Both the position numbers and the translations under genes were made by a program. 64,000 nt of DNA from CAJXSN01 sp947492235 (GTDB lineage: Bacteria; Pseudomonadota; Alphaproteobacteria; Sphingomonadales; Sphingomonadaceae): positions 1,364,001 through 1,428,000 of the forward strand of contig NZ_CP170453.1 in the NCBI RefSeq assembly GCF_042492175.1, in the 5' to 3' direction. This document shows, piece after piece, positions 31,341 to 40,560 of the stretch (its first letter is position 1; the number at the start of each line of letters is the position of its first letter). Under the pieces are notes generated by a model. That model was not told the origin of the DNA. It saw nothing but the letters and a program-made list of their open reading frames with translations, and did no database searches.

Positions 31341-32099
31341 CTAAATTTTGCGCACGCTCATAATGTAGTTGAGCGAAACATCGTCCGACAGATGCAGGCC
31401 CTTGTCCGGGCGCCACGCTATCCCTTGCGTCTCGCACACTTGCAGCCCGAGAACGGCCAGCATCGGCTCCAGCTCGTCGGGCGTCACGAAATCGTCCCAA
31501 TGGTGCGTGCCGCGGGGTATCGCTCCGCTCATCTCGGCAGCCCCGACCAGCAGCAGGCGGCTGGCGGCGGTGCGGTTGGGGGTGGAGAGGATCATCAGCC
31601 CGCCATCGGCCAGACTGCCTGCCAGCTGCTCCAGAAACGCTGGCTTGTCGGCCACATGCTCCAGCACTTCGAGCGAAGTTACCAGATCGAACTGCCCTAG
31701 CTTGGCTTCGCCCAACTCGCCCGCCCGGTAATCAATGCTGAGGCCAGCCCCTTCGGCATGCGCCTTGGCCGCGGCGATATTCTCCGGCGCGGCGTCCAGC
31801 CCCCTCACTGCCGCGCCCAATCTAGCCAACGGTTCGCACAGCAGCCCGGCGCCGCAGCCGACATCCAGCGCCGACTTGCCCACCAGCGGCTGCGGCTCGC
31901 GCACATCGCCGCCCCAATGCGTGTCCACCGCCTTGCGCACAAAGCCCAGCCGCACCGGATTGAGCTTGTGCAGCATGGCCGAGGATCCGCGTGGGTCCCA
32001 CCAGTCTGCCGCCAGCGCTCCGAAATGCGCCGCTTCGTCGGGGCGGATTGTTGGGCTGCCCTTAGAATTGCTTGGGGCTTCAATTGTTGCATCAGTCAT
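31341..32099 (-). CDS. ubiG: Ubiquinone O-methyltransferase UbiG
   Basis: SAM-dependent enzyme that performs both O-methylations in ubiquinone biosynthesis. The 252 residues contain FGALAADWWDPRGSSAMLHK, the SAM loop ALDVGCGAGLLCEPLARLG, LVTSLEVLEHV and STPNRT. The start at 32099 gives the family N terminus; the frame stays open upstream by chance inside lysC. It diverges from lysC by 54 bp. Confidence 0.96.
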   Translation of the reverse strand: MTDATIEAPSNSKGSPTIRPDEAAHFGALAADWWDPRGSSAMLHKLNPVRLGFVRKAVDTHWGGDVREPQPLVGKSALDVGCGAGLLCEPLARLGAAVRGLDAAPENIAAAKAHAEGAGLSIDYRAGELGEAKLGQFDLVTSLEVLEHVADKPAFLEQLAGSLADGGLMILSTPNRTAASRLLLVGAAEMSGAIPRGTHHWDDFVTPDELEPMLAVLGLQVCETQGIAWRPDKGLHLSDDVSLNYIMSVRKI

Positions 32100-32153
32100 G
32101 CGCCCTTCGTAACAGCACGCGGGTAAGCCGACCAGCGGGAGAGTGGCGGGCAC

Positions 32154-33443
32154 ATGGCGCGCATCGTGATGAAATTTGGCGGCACGTCGATGGCCGGGAC
32201 CGAGCGCATTCGCCGCGTCGCGCAGATCGTGCGCCGGCAGGCCGCCCCCAAACCCGATGGCACCCGCGACGAGGTCGTCGTCGTCGTCTCTGCCATGGCG
32301 GGGGAGACCGACCGGCTGGTCAATTTCGCCCGCGAGGCCCACGCGCTGTATGACCCCGCCGAGTATGACGTGGTGGTCGCCAGCGGGGAGCAGGTCACGT
32401 CCGGCCTGCTCGCCATGACCCTGCAATCCATGGGCTGCAAGGCGCGCAGCTGGCTCGGCTGGCAGCTGCCGGTCCGCACGGTGGAGGCGCACGCCAAGGC
32501 CCGGGTCGAGACGATCGACGCTGACGCCCTGCTCGCCTCCCTTGCCGAAGGCTCCATCGCCGTGATCCCCGGCTTTCAGGGCCTTAGCCACGAGGGCCGC
32601 ATCACCACCATGGGCCGCGGTGGATCGGACACCAGCGCCGTCGCCGTCGCCGCCGCGGTGAAGGCCGACCGCTGCGACATCTACACCGATGTCGACGGGG
32701 TCTACACCACCGACCCCCGCATCGTGGCCCGCGCCCGCAAGCTGAAGGCGGTGACCTACGAGGAGATGCTGGAGCTCGCCAGCGTCGGCGCGAAGGTCCT
32801 CCAGACCCGCTCCGTCGGCCTCGCCATGAAGGAACAGGTCCGCGTCCAGGTCCTCTCCAGCTTCACCGATGAAGACTCCCCCGCCGCCGACGATCTGCCC
32901 GGCACGCTGATCGTATCCGACAGCGAAATGGACGCCATCCTTGAAAGGAACGACATGGAACGCCAGCACGTCACCGGCATCGCGCATGACAAGAACGAGG
33001 CCAAGATCATCCTCACCCGCGTGCCCGACGAACCGGGCGCCGTGGCCGAGATTTTCGAACCGCTGGCCGCCGCGTCGATCAATGTCGACATGATCATTCA
33101 GAACGTGGGCCGCGACAAGGGCGAGACGGACGTCACCTTCACCATCCCCCAGACCGACCTGCCCCGTGCGCAGGCCCTGCTGGAGGACCGGCGCGGCGCC
33201 ATCGGCTTCAACCGCATCATCACCGACAGCCACATCGCCAAGATCAGCGTTGTGGGCGTGGGCATGAAAAGCCACGCCGGCGTCGCCAGCACGATGTTCC
33301 GCAGCCTGTCCGACCGCGGCATCAACATCCAGGCGATCAGCACCTCCGAGATCAAGGTCAGCGTGATGATCGACGAGGACGAAACCGAACTCGCCGTCCG
33401 CGTCCTGCACACCGCCTACGGGCTGGATGCAGCCGAAGAATGA
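32154..33443 (+). CDS. lysC: Aspartate kinase
   Basis: First step from aspartate to Lys, Thr and Met. The 429 residues start MARIVMKFGGTSMAG (KFGGTS at 7-12), then GRGGSDTSAVAVAAAV of the kinase domain and two C-terminal ACT domains, the second with GMKSHAGVASTMFRSL and QAISTSEIKVS. The ACT domains imply feedback inhibition. GGGAG before the ATG supports the start. Confidence 0.97.
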   Translation: MARIVMKFGGTSMAGTERIRRVAQIVRRQAAPKPDGTRDEVVVVVSAMAGETDRLVNFAREAHALYDPAEYDVVVASGEQVTSGLLAMTLQSMGCKARSWLGWQLPVRTVEAHAKARVETIDADALLASLAEGSIAVIPGFQGLSHEGRITTMGRGGSDTSAVAVAAAVKADRCDIYTDVDGVYTTDPRIVARARKLKAVTYEEMLELASVGAKVLQTRSVGLAMKEQVRVQVLSSFTDEDSPAADDLPGTLIVSDSEMDAILERNDMERQHVTGIAHDKNEAKIILTRVPDEPGAVAEIFEPLAAASINVDMIIQNVGRDKGETDVTFTIPQTDLPRAQALLEDRRGAIGFNRIITDSHIAKISVVGVGMKSHAGVASTMFRSLSDRGINIQAISTSEIKVSVMIDEDETELAVRVLHTAYGLDAAEE

Positions 33444-33464
33444 TGTTGGATTGGCTTGACGCTT

Positions 33465-33479
33465 TTGACAGGGTGTCAA
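33465..33479. repeat. Palindrome in the gap before the restriction-modification gene
   Basis: TTGACAGGGTGTCAA is a perfect 6-3-6 inverted repeat, about 20 bases after lysC and about 230 bases before the restriction-modification gene. A further TTGACA lies at 33535-33540. It could be an operator or a weak terminator for lysC. Confidence 0.5.
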
Positions 33480-33711
33480 GCAAACCAATCAGGGAAAATA
33501 TGGGTAAATCAGGCGCTTGCGGGAAATCTCCAGCTTGACACATTGCTTGGCGTTTTTTCGAGAACCGCCCCCGCGCGTGCGTAGGCGCCAGCGGGCTGTC
33601 CCCACGAGTCGGACGGGTTCAAAGCAACGCTAGCGGGAGGCGGGCGTGTAGGAAAATTGTTTGGTTGGTTTGTCTATTCGAGATGTTAAAGTCGGACGAA
33701 CAGGGGGGCAG

Positions 33712-36700
33712 ATGTCGCTAGCCAAAGATTACTTCGAAGCTGTGCATGCTGCCGCACGAGGTTCGGTCGATGCAGAAGAAGAGGCACAGCTCACTACTCC
33801 TGTCGAGAAGCTGTTTACGGGCCTTTGCGAGCAGGCCGATCTTGGCACTCTGCAGCTTATTCGTGAGACGCGCACCGGCAGGACACGGCCTGATTTCGCA
33901 GCCCTTCTTACCCGCAATCGCAAAACGATGCAGAAGGGCTTCGTCGAACTGAAAGCCCCCTCCATTTCCGTCGATACAGCGACCTGGAGCGGACGCAACG
34001 CAACGCAGTGGACGCGCATGAGCGAAGAGGCGGAAATCCTCATTGTCTGCAATGGACGCGAGGCGCAGCTTTACCGCGGTGTATTGGAGCAAGGACCGCC
34101 CGCGAGCCTGCCTTACGACCATGCTGACGGGTGGGACGCACAACCTCTGATCGATCTGCTCAATCGTTTCTTCGAACTCAATCCATCTCCGATCCGGGCA
34201 ATCGGCGATCTCACAAAGCGGCTTGCCGTCCGCACACGCGACCTGCGCGACCGGATCGAATGGTTGCTGGACGAGGCCGACGGACCGGCAAACAGCGAGG
34301 CGCAGGGAAGCTATGCGGCTTGGCGCCGTCATGTGTTTCCCGATGCGTCGCAGCGAGACTTTGCAGACGGGGTGGCGCAGACTATCGCTTACGGCATGGT
34401 GCTCGCCGCACTCACTCCGGGAAACGCGGATGCGGATGGTGACGGGCACCTGACAGTCGGCGAAGCGCGCGATGCCATACGCGCAATCAGCCCGGTACTG
34501 GCAGCGGCCTTTGCCCCCTTGCTGGACAAGCCGGTCCTGCGCGACGCTACGACGGTAGAGGTCGGCGCGCTTGAGACGCTGGTAAGCGCCATCGAGCCTG
34601 ACAGGATCGCAACGCCTGACCGGCGCGGCGACGCATGGCTGCGGTTCTACGAGGATTTCCTGTCAGTCTATGACCCGCAGGAGCGCAAGGAGGCGGGTGT
34701 TTATTATACCCCGGTGGACGCCGTTGCCGCAATGACGGCGATTACCGGACACCTGCTGGTCGAGCGGTTTGGCAAGCGTATGGGGTTCGGCGATGCGAGC
34801 GTGGTCACGCTTGATCCGGCGACCGGCACCGGCACTTTCCCGTTGGCCGCTATCGAGCGGGCGGTGCTCCGCGCGCCGGACGTGCGTGGACCAGGCGGAG
34901 AGCAGCAGGCGGCGCGCAACCTCGCGGCCAATATGTACGCGTTCGAATTGCTGCCCGGACCCTACGCGGTCGCACATCTGCGTCTGTCGCAGCTGCTGTC
35001 CGAACTGGCTGGCGAACCGACCTTTGCCAATGTCGTGCTGACCGACACGTTGGAAGCACCCGACGAAAGCGCGGTCTCGCCTGCCGATTTCTTCGGCGAC
35101 CAGCAGGTACTGGCGGAAGAGCAGGAGCGCGCGAACCGTATCAAGCGCGAGAAGAAGGTGACGGTTGTGATCGGCAACCCGCCTTATCGCCGTGTGTCAG
35201 GCGATCTGAGAGGGCGCGGCTCCGGTGGCTGGGTCCTGGAAGGGCAGGTCGAAGGACGCAATAGTGAAAACAGCCTGTTCGACGACATTCTCGATGTGGC
35301 GAAGGCGCACACGATCTTCAGCCACCATGCCAGCCTGTATAACCTCTACGTCTATTTTTGGCGCTGGGCGCTGTGGAAGGCTTTCGAAGCGCACGAGGAC
35401 GGGCCTGGCATCGTCACTTTCATCACCGGCAGTTCCTGGCTCACGGGGCCCGGCTTTGTCGGCTTGCGGCAATATGCGCGCGAGCTGGCGGACGAAATCT
35501 GGGTGCTGGATCTGGGCGGCGATAACAAGGGCGCCAACCCGGAAGACAACATCTTTGCCATTGAAACGCCCGTTGCCATCGTAACGCTGGTGCGTGACGA
35601 TGCGACAGACAAGAACACTCCTGCACCGGTGAATTACAGACGCATTCGCGGGACAAGCGAGGCCAAGCTGGCGGCGCTGCGCGCGGTGGCTGACGCCGAC
35701 AGTCCGTTCGATGGCGAATGGGACCGTGCCCCGGACGGCTGGCTTGCGCCCATGGTGCCGCCCACCGGTGATGCGGCATGGACCGAGATGCCGCTGATTA
35801 CCGACATGTTTCCTTGGCAGCAGCCTGGATGCATGCACAGCCGCACTTGGCCAGTTTCACCGAGCGTTTCAATCCTCAATGAGCGTTGGGAAAAATTTCG
35901 CAATGCATCGATTGATGAACGTCCTGAGCTTTATGTAACGCCCACACATGGTAGGAACATCGAGACCAAAGTTGGTGATCGGAAAAAGCTTATTGATCTC
36001 AAACCTTCAGACGATCCGGAGCCAACGGTGCAATTCGGCATGCGGAGTTTTGACCGTCAATGGTCATTCAATGATCCTCGACTTGCAAAAACAGATAGCC
36101 CTTCGCTTTGGCAAAGCCTTTCCAATCGTCAAATTTTCTTTGCATCACTTCTCACCGGAAAAATCGGGCAAGGTCCCGCTCTCACCTCAACGACCGGCGT
36201 TCCGGACAAACATTTCTTCCGCGGCTCTTATGGAGCGAAAGACATCATCCCGCTCTACCGCGACGCCGCTGCCAGCGAACCCAATATCACCTCCGGCCTC
36301 CCTGCGACGCTTGCTGTAGTTCTCGGACTTGAACCGCCTTACCCGGAGGACATTGCGGCCTACACCTACGCCCTGCTTGCCAATCACGCATACCAGCAGC
36401 GATTCGCGGAAGCCCTGCAGACTCCCGGCCTTCGGGTGCCGTTGACAGCCGACGCCGGTCTGTGGGCGGAGGCGGTGGCAGCGGGGCGCGAGCTTTTGTG
36501 GCTTCACACCTATGCCGAACGTTTCGTCGATCCGTCGGCAGGACGCGGCGCGCATGTGCCGTCCGTCGAAGGGCTAGGCTGGACTCGCGCCGTTACACGT
36601 ATGCCGCACGATAACGGCGATATCGCCTATGATACGGAAGAAGGCACGATCACCATCGGCGACGGCCAGGTCGGCGGTGTGCGCGAGGAGGTGTGGAAAT

Positions 36701-36990
36701 TTTCGGTCAGCGGAATGCAGGTCGTGCCCAAATGGCTGGGGTATCGCACCCGCAAGGGGACGGGCAGGGCGACCAGCTCAACCAGTGCGCTCGACTATAT
36801 CCGCCCGTCGCAATGGGCCGATGAATGGAATGACGAATTGCTCGATCTGCTGCGCATCCTCACCATTACGCTGGACCGGGAGGATTTGCTGGCCGATTTG
36901 CTCGCCCGCATCTGCGACGGAGAGCTGATTCCTGCCGAGGATCTGCCACACCCTGCGGATGAGGAGCGCAAGCCGCCGCCGACGCTGTAG
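33712..36990 (+). CDS. Single-chain restriction-modification enzyme (Type ISP/IIG-like)
   Basis: A 1092-residue protein predicted to cut and methylate DNA. The N terminus has a PD-(D/E)XK core (RPDF with Asp61, then GFVELKAP with Glu79 and Lys81). The adenine methyltransferase part has the SAM motif DPATGTGTF (residue 368 on) and NPPY (489-492). The C terminus matches the Type ISP specificity region (GSYGAKDIIPLY, YTYALLANHAYQQRF, AGRELLWLHTYAE). No helicase motifs are visible, unlike true Type ISP enzymes. AGGGGGG before 33712 selects this start. Residues 240-251 form an EF-hand-like loop, and about 711-836 are encoded by a low-GC segment. Confidence 0.85.
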   Translation: MSLAKDYFEAVHAAARGSVDAEEEAQLTTPVEKLFTGLCEQADLGTLQLIRETRTGRTRPDFAALLTRNRKTMQKGFVELKAPSISVDTATWSGRNATQWTRMSEEAEILIVCNGREAQLYRGVLEQGPPASLPYDHADGWDAQPLIDLLNRFFELNPSPIRAIGDLTKRLAVRTRDLRDRIEWLLDEADGPANSEAQGSYAAWRRHVFPDASQRDFADGVAQTIAYGMVLAALTPGNADADGDGHLTVGEARDAIRAISPVLAAAFAPLLDKPVLRDATTVEVGALETLVSAIEPDRIATPDRRGDAWLRFYEDFLSVYDPQERKEAGVYYTPVDAVAAMTAITGHLLVERFGKRMGFGDASVVTLDPATGTGTFPLAAIERAVLRAPDVRGPGGEQQAARNLAANMYAFELLPGPYAVAHLRLSQLLSELAGEPTFANVVLTDTLEAPDESAVSPADFFGDQQVLAEEQERANRIKREKKVTVVIGNPPYRRVSGDLRGRGSGGWVLEGQVEGRNSENSLFDDILDVAKAHTIFSHHASLYNLYVYFWRWALWKAFEAHEDGPGIVTFITGSSWLTGPGFVGLRQYARELADEIWVLDLGGDNKGANPEDNIFAIETPVAIVTLVRDDATDKNTPAPVNYRRIRGTSEAKLAALRAVADADSPFDGEWDRAPDGWLAPMVPPTGDAAWTEMPLITDMFPWQQPGCMHSRTWPVSPSVSILNERWEKFRNASIDERPELYVTPTHGRNIETKVGDRKKLIDLKPSDDPEPTVQFGMRSFDRQWSFNDPRLAKTDSPSLWQSLSNRQIFFASLLTGKIGQGPALTSTTGVPDKHFFRGSYGAKDIIPLYRDAAASEPNITSGLPATLAVVLGLEPPYPEDIAAYTYALLANHAYQQRFAEALQTPGLRVPLTADAGLWAEAVAAGRELLWLHTYAERFVDPSAGRGAHVPSVEGLGWTRAVTRMPHDNGDIAYDTEEGTITIGDGQVGGVREEVWKFSVSGMQVVPKWLGYRTRKGTGRATSSTSALDYIRPSQWADEWNDELLDLLRILTITLDREDLLADLLARICDGELIPAEDLPHPADEERKPPPTL

Positions 36991-37105
36991 TGGCTCGGTC
37001 CGATGTTCAAGCCCGGACACTTTTGCATCGTCAACAGCTTTTCCCCTGCCGCCTCCTTCAAACATATTGCGTGGCATCGCCGGTGTGTTGCATCACCTGT
37101 GTGCA

Positions 37106-37369
37106 ATGGCTGACCAACTGAACATGTTTCCAGCAGAGCGCCGGCAGGAGCGCGTCGATCCGGAAGAAATCCGTGACCAGATGATCGCGCTGCTCGATCG
37201 GGCGCGGGCGGCGCGCGATACTGCGCCATGGGATACGCGGCGTCAGCGATACTGGCGCAAGGTTTATCCCCAGATGTCGAACCACCTGATCGACCGTGCA
37301 GAAGCCGATCAGCTGTGTTTCGCGTTCGCTGCGGAACTAGACCGGATTGAAACGCTGCTAGCTGCCTGA
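37106..37369 (+). CDS. Small protein of unknown function after the restriction-modification gene
   Basis: An 87-residue soluble, mostly helical protein. MADQLNMFPAERRQERVDPE then a basic middle (WDTRRQRYWRKVYPQM) and helical C terminus are seen. I do not recognise a family. It starts 115 bp after the restriction-modification gene on the same strand and may be a companion, but its GC matches the host and no direct evidence links them. The upstream extension of the frame is not used. Confidence 0.65.
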   Translation: MADQLNMFPAERRQERVDPEEIRDQMIALLDRARAARDTAPWDTRRQRYWRKVYPQMSNHLIDRAEADQLCFAFAAELDRIETLLAA

Positions 37370-37408
37370 CGCTTGCCCCTCCTTCCCCGCTCCCCTAACC
37401 GCACCCCC

Positions 37409-38431
37409 ATGACCACTTACCCCAAAAGCCACGCTCTTATGCAGCGTGGCGCTGAGTTTCTTGGCTGCGAGCATGCGGTGCTGTGCGGCGCTATGTCCTG
37501 GGTGAGCGAGCGCAATCTCGTCTCGGCCATTTCCAATGCGGGCGGCTTTGGCGTGATTGCCTGCGGGGCGATGACGCCGGAGCTGCTCGATACCGAGATC
37601 GCCGCGACCCGCGCGCTGACGGACAGGCCCTTTGGCGTGAACCTCATCACCATGCACCCGCAGCTGATGGAGCTGATCGATGTGTGCGCGAAGCACGGCG
37701 TCACCCATGTGGTGCTGGCGGGCGGTATCCCTCCCAAGGGCAGTGTGGAGAAGATCAAGGAAGGCGGGGCGAAGGTCATCGTCTTTGCCCCCACGCTGGC
37801 TTTGGCGAAGAAGCTGCTGCGATCAGGCGGCGATGCGCTGGTGATCGAGGGGATGGAGGCGGGCGGCCATATCGGGCCTGTTTCCACCAGCGTGCTGGCG
37901 CAGGAATTCCTGCCTGCCTTGGCGCAGGACCATCTGGTCTTCGTCGCCGGAGGCATCGGGCGGGGCGAGGCGATTGCCGGCTATCTGGAGATGGGCGCGG
38001 TCGGCGTGCAGCTGGGCACGCGCTTTGCCTGCGCCAGCGAGAGCATCGCCCATCCCGACTTCAAGAAGGCGTTCTTCCGCGCCAACGCCCGCGATGCGGT
38101 GGCCAGCGTGCAGGTCGATCCGCGCCTGCCGGTGATTCCGGTGCGGGCCTTGAAGAACAAGGGCACCGAGGACTTCACCGCCAAGCAGCGCGAAGTCGCC
38201 GCTCTGGTGGACAATGAAGGGCTGGAGATGATGGAAGCCCAGCTGCAGATCGAGCATTACTGGGCAGGCGCGCTGCGCCGCGCGGTGGTCGATGGCGATG
38301 TGGAAAATGGCAGCCTGATGGCCGGGCAGAGCGTCGGCATGGTCAAGGCCGAGGAGCCGGTGGCCGACATCATGGCTTCGCTGATGGACCAGTGCGAAGC
38401 GGCGCTGGGCCAGAGACACGCAAAGCGGTGA
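37409..38431 (+). CDS. Nitronate monooxygenase family (NPD-like flavoprotein)
   Basis: FMN-dependent TIM-barrel enzyme that oxidises nitronates or acts as an enoyl reductase-like protein. The 340 residues contain CGAMSWVSERNLVSAISNAGG, GGHIGP, GGIGRGEAI and GAVGVQLGTRF, the phosphate-binding pattern of the family. The substrate is uncertain; annotation by resemblance often over-calls nitronate activity. Its stop overlaps the GTG of purU. Confidence 0.85.
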   Translation: MTTYPKSHALMQRGAEFLGCEHAVLCGAMSWVSERNLVSAISNAGGFGVIACGAMTPELLDTEIAATRALTDRPFGVNLITMHPQLMELIDVCAKHGVTHVVLAGGIPPKGSVEKIKEGGAKVIVFAPTLALAKKLLRSGGDALVIEGMEAGGHIGPVSTSVLAQEFLPALAQDHLVFVAGGIGRGEAIAGYLEMGAVGVQLGTRFACASESIAHPDFKKAFFRANARDAVASVQVDPRLPVIPVRALKNKGTEDFTAKQREVAALVDNEGLEMMEAQLQIEHYWAGALRRAVVDGDVENGSLMAGQSVGMVKAEEPVADIMASLMDQCEAALGQRHAKR

Positions 38432-39276
38432 GCGAGCCGCTCGTCCTGCGGCTGGCCTGCGCGGATCGCCCCGGCATCACGGCGCGGGTGACGTCCTTCC
38501 TGTATGAGCGCGGCGGCAATGTGCTGGAAGCGCAGCAATTCAATGACCGCGAGAGCGACCGCTTTTTCATGCGGGTGGAATTCGATCCGGGGGGCGCGGC
38601 GGCCGAAACCCTGCGCCGAAACTTCACCCCGCTGGCAGATGAATTCGCGATGGAGTGGAAGCTGGTCAGCCGCGACCGCCCGCGCCGCGTACTGCTGATG
38701 GTCAGCAAGTTCGACCACTGCCTCGCCGACCTGCTCTATCGCTGGCGGATCGGGGAGCTGGGGATCGAACCCGTCGCGGTCATCTCCAACCACCCGCGCG
38801 AGGCGGTGACCGATACGCAGATCGGCGACATCCCCTTCCACCACCTGCTCGTGACCCGCGAGACCAAGCCCGCTCAGGAGGCGGAGGTGCGCCGGATTGC
38901 GGAGGAAACCGGCGCAGAACTGGTGGTGCTGGCGCGCTATATGCAGATCCTCTCGGACGAGCAGGCGGCGCATTTTGCAGGCCGCTGCATCAATATCCAC
39001 CACTCTTTCCTGCCCGGCTTCAAGGGCGCGAAACCTTATCATCAGGCCCACGCGCGCGGGGTAAAGATGATCGGCGCGACGGCGCATTACGTGACGACCG
39101 ATCTCGATGAAGGGCCGATCATCCATCAGGATGTGGAGGCGATCACCCATGCCGACACGCCCGAAGCGCTGGTCCGCAAGGGCCGCGATATCGAACGCCG
39201 CGTGCTGGCCGAGGCGGTGCGGCTGCATGTCGAGGAGCGCGTGGTGCTGAGCGGCGGGCGTACAGTAGTTTTCTAA
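38428..39276 (+). CDS. purU: Formyltetrahydrofolate deformylase
   Basis: Releases formate and THF from 10-formyl-THF, balancing one-carbon pools. The 282 residues combine an N-terminal ACT domain (CADRPGITARVTSFLYERGG) with the formyltransferase-like domain carrying NIHHSFLPGFKGAKPY and HYVTTDLDEGPII. I choose the GTG at 38428, which overlaps the previous stop (GTGA); a longer frame from 38392 exists. Confidence 0.95.
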   Translation: MSEPLVLRLACADRPGITARVTSFLYERGGNVLEAQQFNDRESDRFFMRVEFDPGGAAAETLRRNFTPLADEFAMEWKLVSRDRPRRVLLMVSKFDHCLADLLYRWRIGELGIEPVAVISNHPREAVTDTQIGDIPFHHLLVTRETKPAQEAEVRRIAEETGAELVVLARYMQILSDEQAAHFAGRCINIHHSFLPGFKGAKPYHQAHARGVKMIGATAHYVTTDLDEGPIIHQDVEAITHADTPEALVRKGRDIERRVLAEAVRLHVEERVVLSGGRTVVF

Positions 39277-39285
39277 GGGGACGGT

Positions 39286-40047
39286 ATGAGCGGGATTGAT
39301 CTGAGCGGGCGCGTGGCGCTGGTAACTGGCGCATCGTCGGGCTTTGGCGAGCGGTTCGCCCGCGTGTTGGCGGCGCATGGCGCGAAGGTGGTGCTGGCCG
39401 CGCGGCGGCTGGACCGGCTGGAGGCGCTGGCAGACGAATTAGGCCGCGATAAGGCGCTGCCCGTGGCGATGGATGCCACCGATGCAGAAGCGCTGGTGGC
39501 GGCTGTCGAGGCGGGCGAACAGGCGTTTGGCACGATTGACATCCTCGTCAACAATGCCGGCATTCCCGATGCCCAACGGGCGCACAAGATGAGCCTTGAG
39601 CTGACCGACCGCGTGCTGGGCGTAAACCTGCGCGCGCCATGGGTGCTTAGCTGCGAAGTCGCCCGGCGACTGATCGCGGCGAAGAAACCGGGCCGCATCG
39701 TCAACATCTCCAGCACTGCGCATTACCGCTATGATGGCGGCGGTGCGGCGCTGTATGCAGTGACCAAGACCGCCATTGCCCGCATGACCGAGGCGCTGAG
39801 CGTCGAGTGGGCCTATGCGAACATCAACGTCAACGCGATTGCCCCCGGCATGTTCGTCACCGAGATGACCGACGGAATGTTTGAACGCATCGGCGACCCG
39901 CGCCCCGGCCTCGCCCGCCAGCGCGTGCCCGAGCCGGAGGGGCTGGACACTAGCCTGCTCTATCTGGTCGATCCCGCCAGCGAATGCGTGACCGGCGCAG
40001 TGATCAAGGTCGATGACGGACAAAGCGCGCGGATGGCACTGAAATAG
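39286..40047 (+). CDS. Short-chain dehydrogenase/reductase (SDR)
   Basis: A 253-residue classical SDR: TGASSGFGERFARVLA (cofactor loop), NNAGIPDA, ISSTAHYRYDGGGAALYAVTK with the catalytic Tyr-x-x-x-Lys, and VNAIAPGMFVTEM. Cofactor preference and substrate are not readable with certainty. It follows purU by 9 bp and may be co-transcribed. Confidence 0.9.
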   Translation: MSGIDLSGRVALVTGASSGFGERFARVLAAHGAKVVLAARRLDRLEALADELGRDKALPVAMDATDAEALVAAVEAGEQAFGTIDILVNNAGIPDAQRAHKMSLELTDRVLGVNLRAPWVLSCEVARRLIAAKKPGRIVNISSTAHYRYDGGGAALYAVTKTAIARMTEALSVEWAYANINVNAIAPGMFVTEMTDGMFERIGDPRPGLARQRVPEPEGLDTSLLYLVDPASECVTGAVIKVDDGQSARMALK

Positions 40048-40115
40048 AAGAGTTTTACCCCTTGGTTATCAAATCCGTTTAACCAAGCCTCCTGTTACGA
40101 AGGGGGTAATCTGCG

Positions 40116-40535
40116 ATGTTTGACGGCAATTTCGAGCTTGTCCGGCTGGCCGCGTTTCTTGGCGTCATGGTGCCGGCTCTGGTTGACAATATCCGGACGG
40201 GGCAGCTGCCGAACTGGAGCATGGGTCTTATTCTGGTCGCCGGGATTGTCCTCGCCTTTGTCCAGGGCGGCGAAGTGCCCTGGCTCTTCTGGATCGCCGG
40301 TGTTGTGGTTGGTCTGGCGCTGTTCGTGACACGGGTGGTGCCTGCCGGGGTGGTGAAGTTTCTGATTGCCTTCCTGCCGTGGTTTTTCGACCCGTCTGCC
40401 TTCCTGATCTTTTTCACCGTCGGTTTTCTTGCGACCGTGCTGTATGGCAAGGTTGCGGGCCGCACGGACATCCCGATTGCTCCGGGGTTCTTCGTCGCCG
40501 GTCTGGGCGTGTTCGGAATGTCGCTTCTGGGGTGA
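40116..40535 (+). CDS. Membrane protein resembling a diverged A24 prepilin peptidase
   Basis: A 139-residue protein with about five membrane helices. VDNIRTGQLPNW strongly recalls the first Asp motif of CpaA/TadV prepilin peptidases, with an intact Asp. At the place of the second motif (GGGDVKL in the family) this protein reads PAGVVKF and so lacks the second Asp. If related, it is probably catalytically dead or of different function. Alternatively it is an unrelated membrane protein. Confidence 0.6.
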   Translation: MFDGNFELVRLAAFLGVMVPALVDNIRTGQLPNWSMGLILVAGIVLAFVQGGEVPWLFWIAGVVVGLALFVTRVVPAGVVKFLIAFLPWFFDPSAFLIFFTVGFLATVLYGKVAGRTDIPIAPGFFVAGLGVFGMSLLG

Positions 40536-40560
40536 ATGCGCGTCGTTTGGGAGAGCGGGA

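Noticed and set aside
31341..33488. Long frame joining ubiG with sequence opposite lysC (715 codons)
   Set aside because: UbiG begins at 32099; the upstream part is antisense lysC and not family-like.
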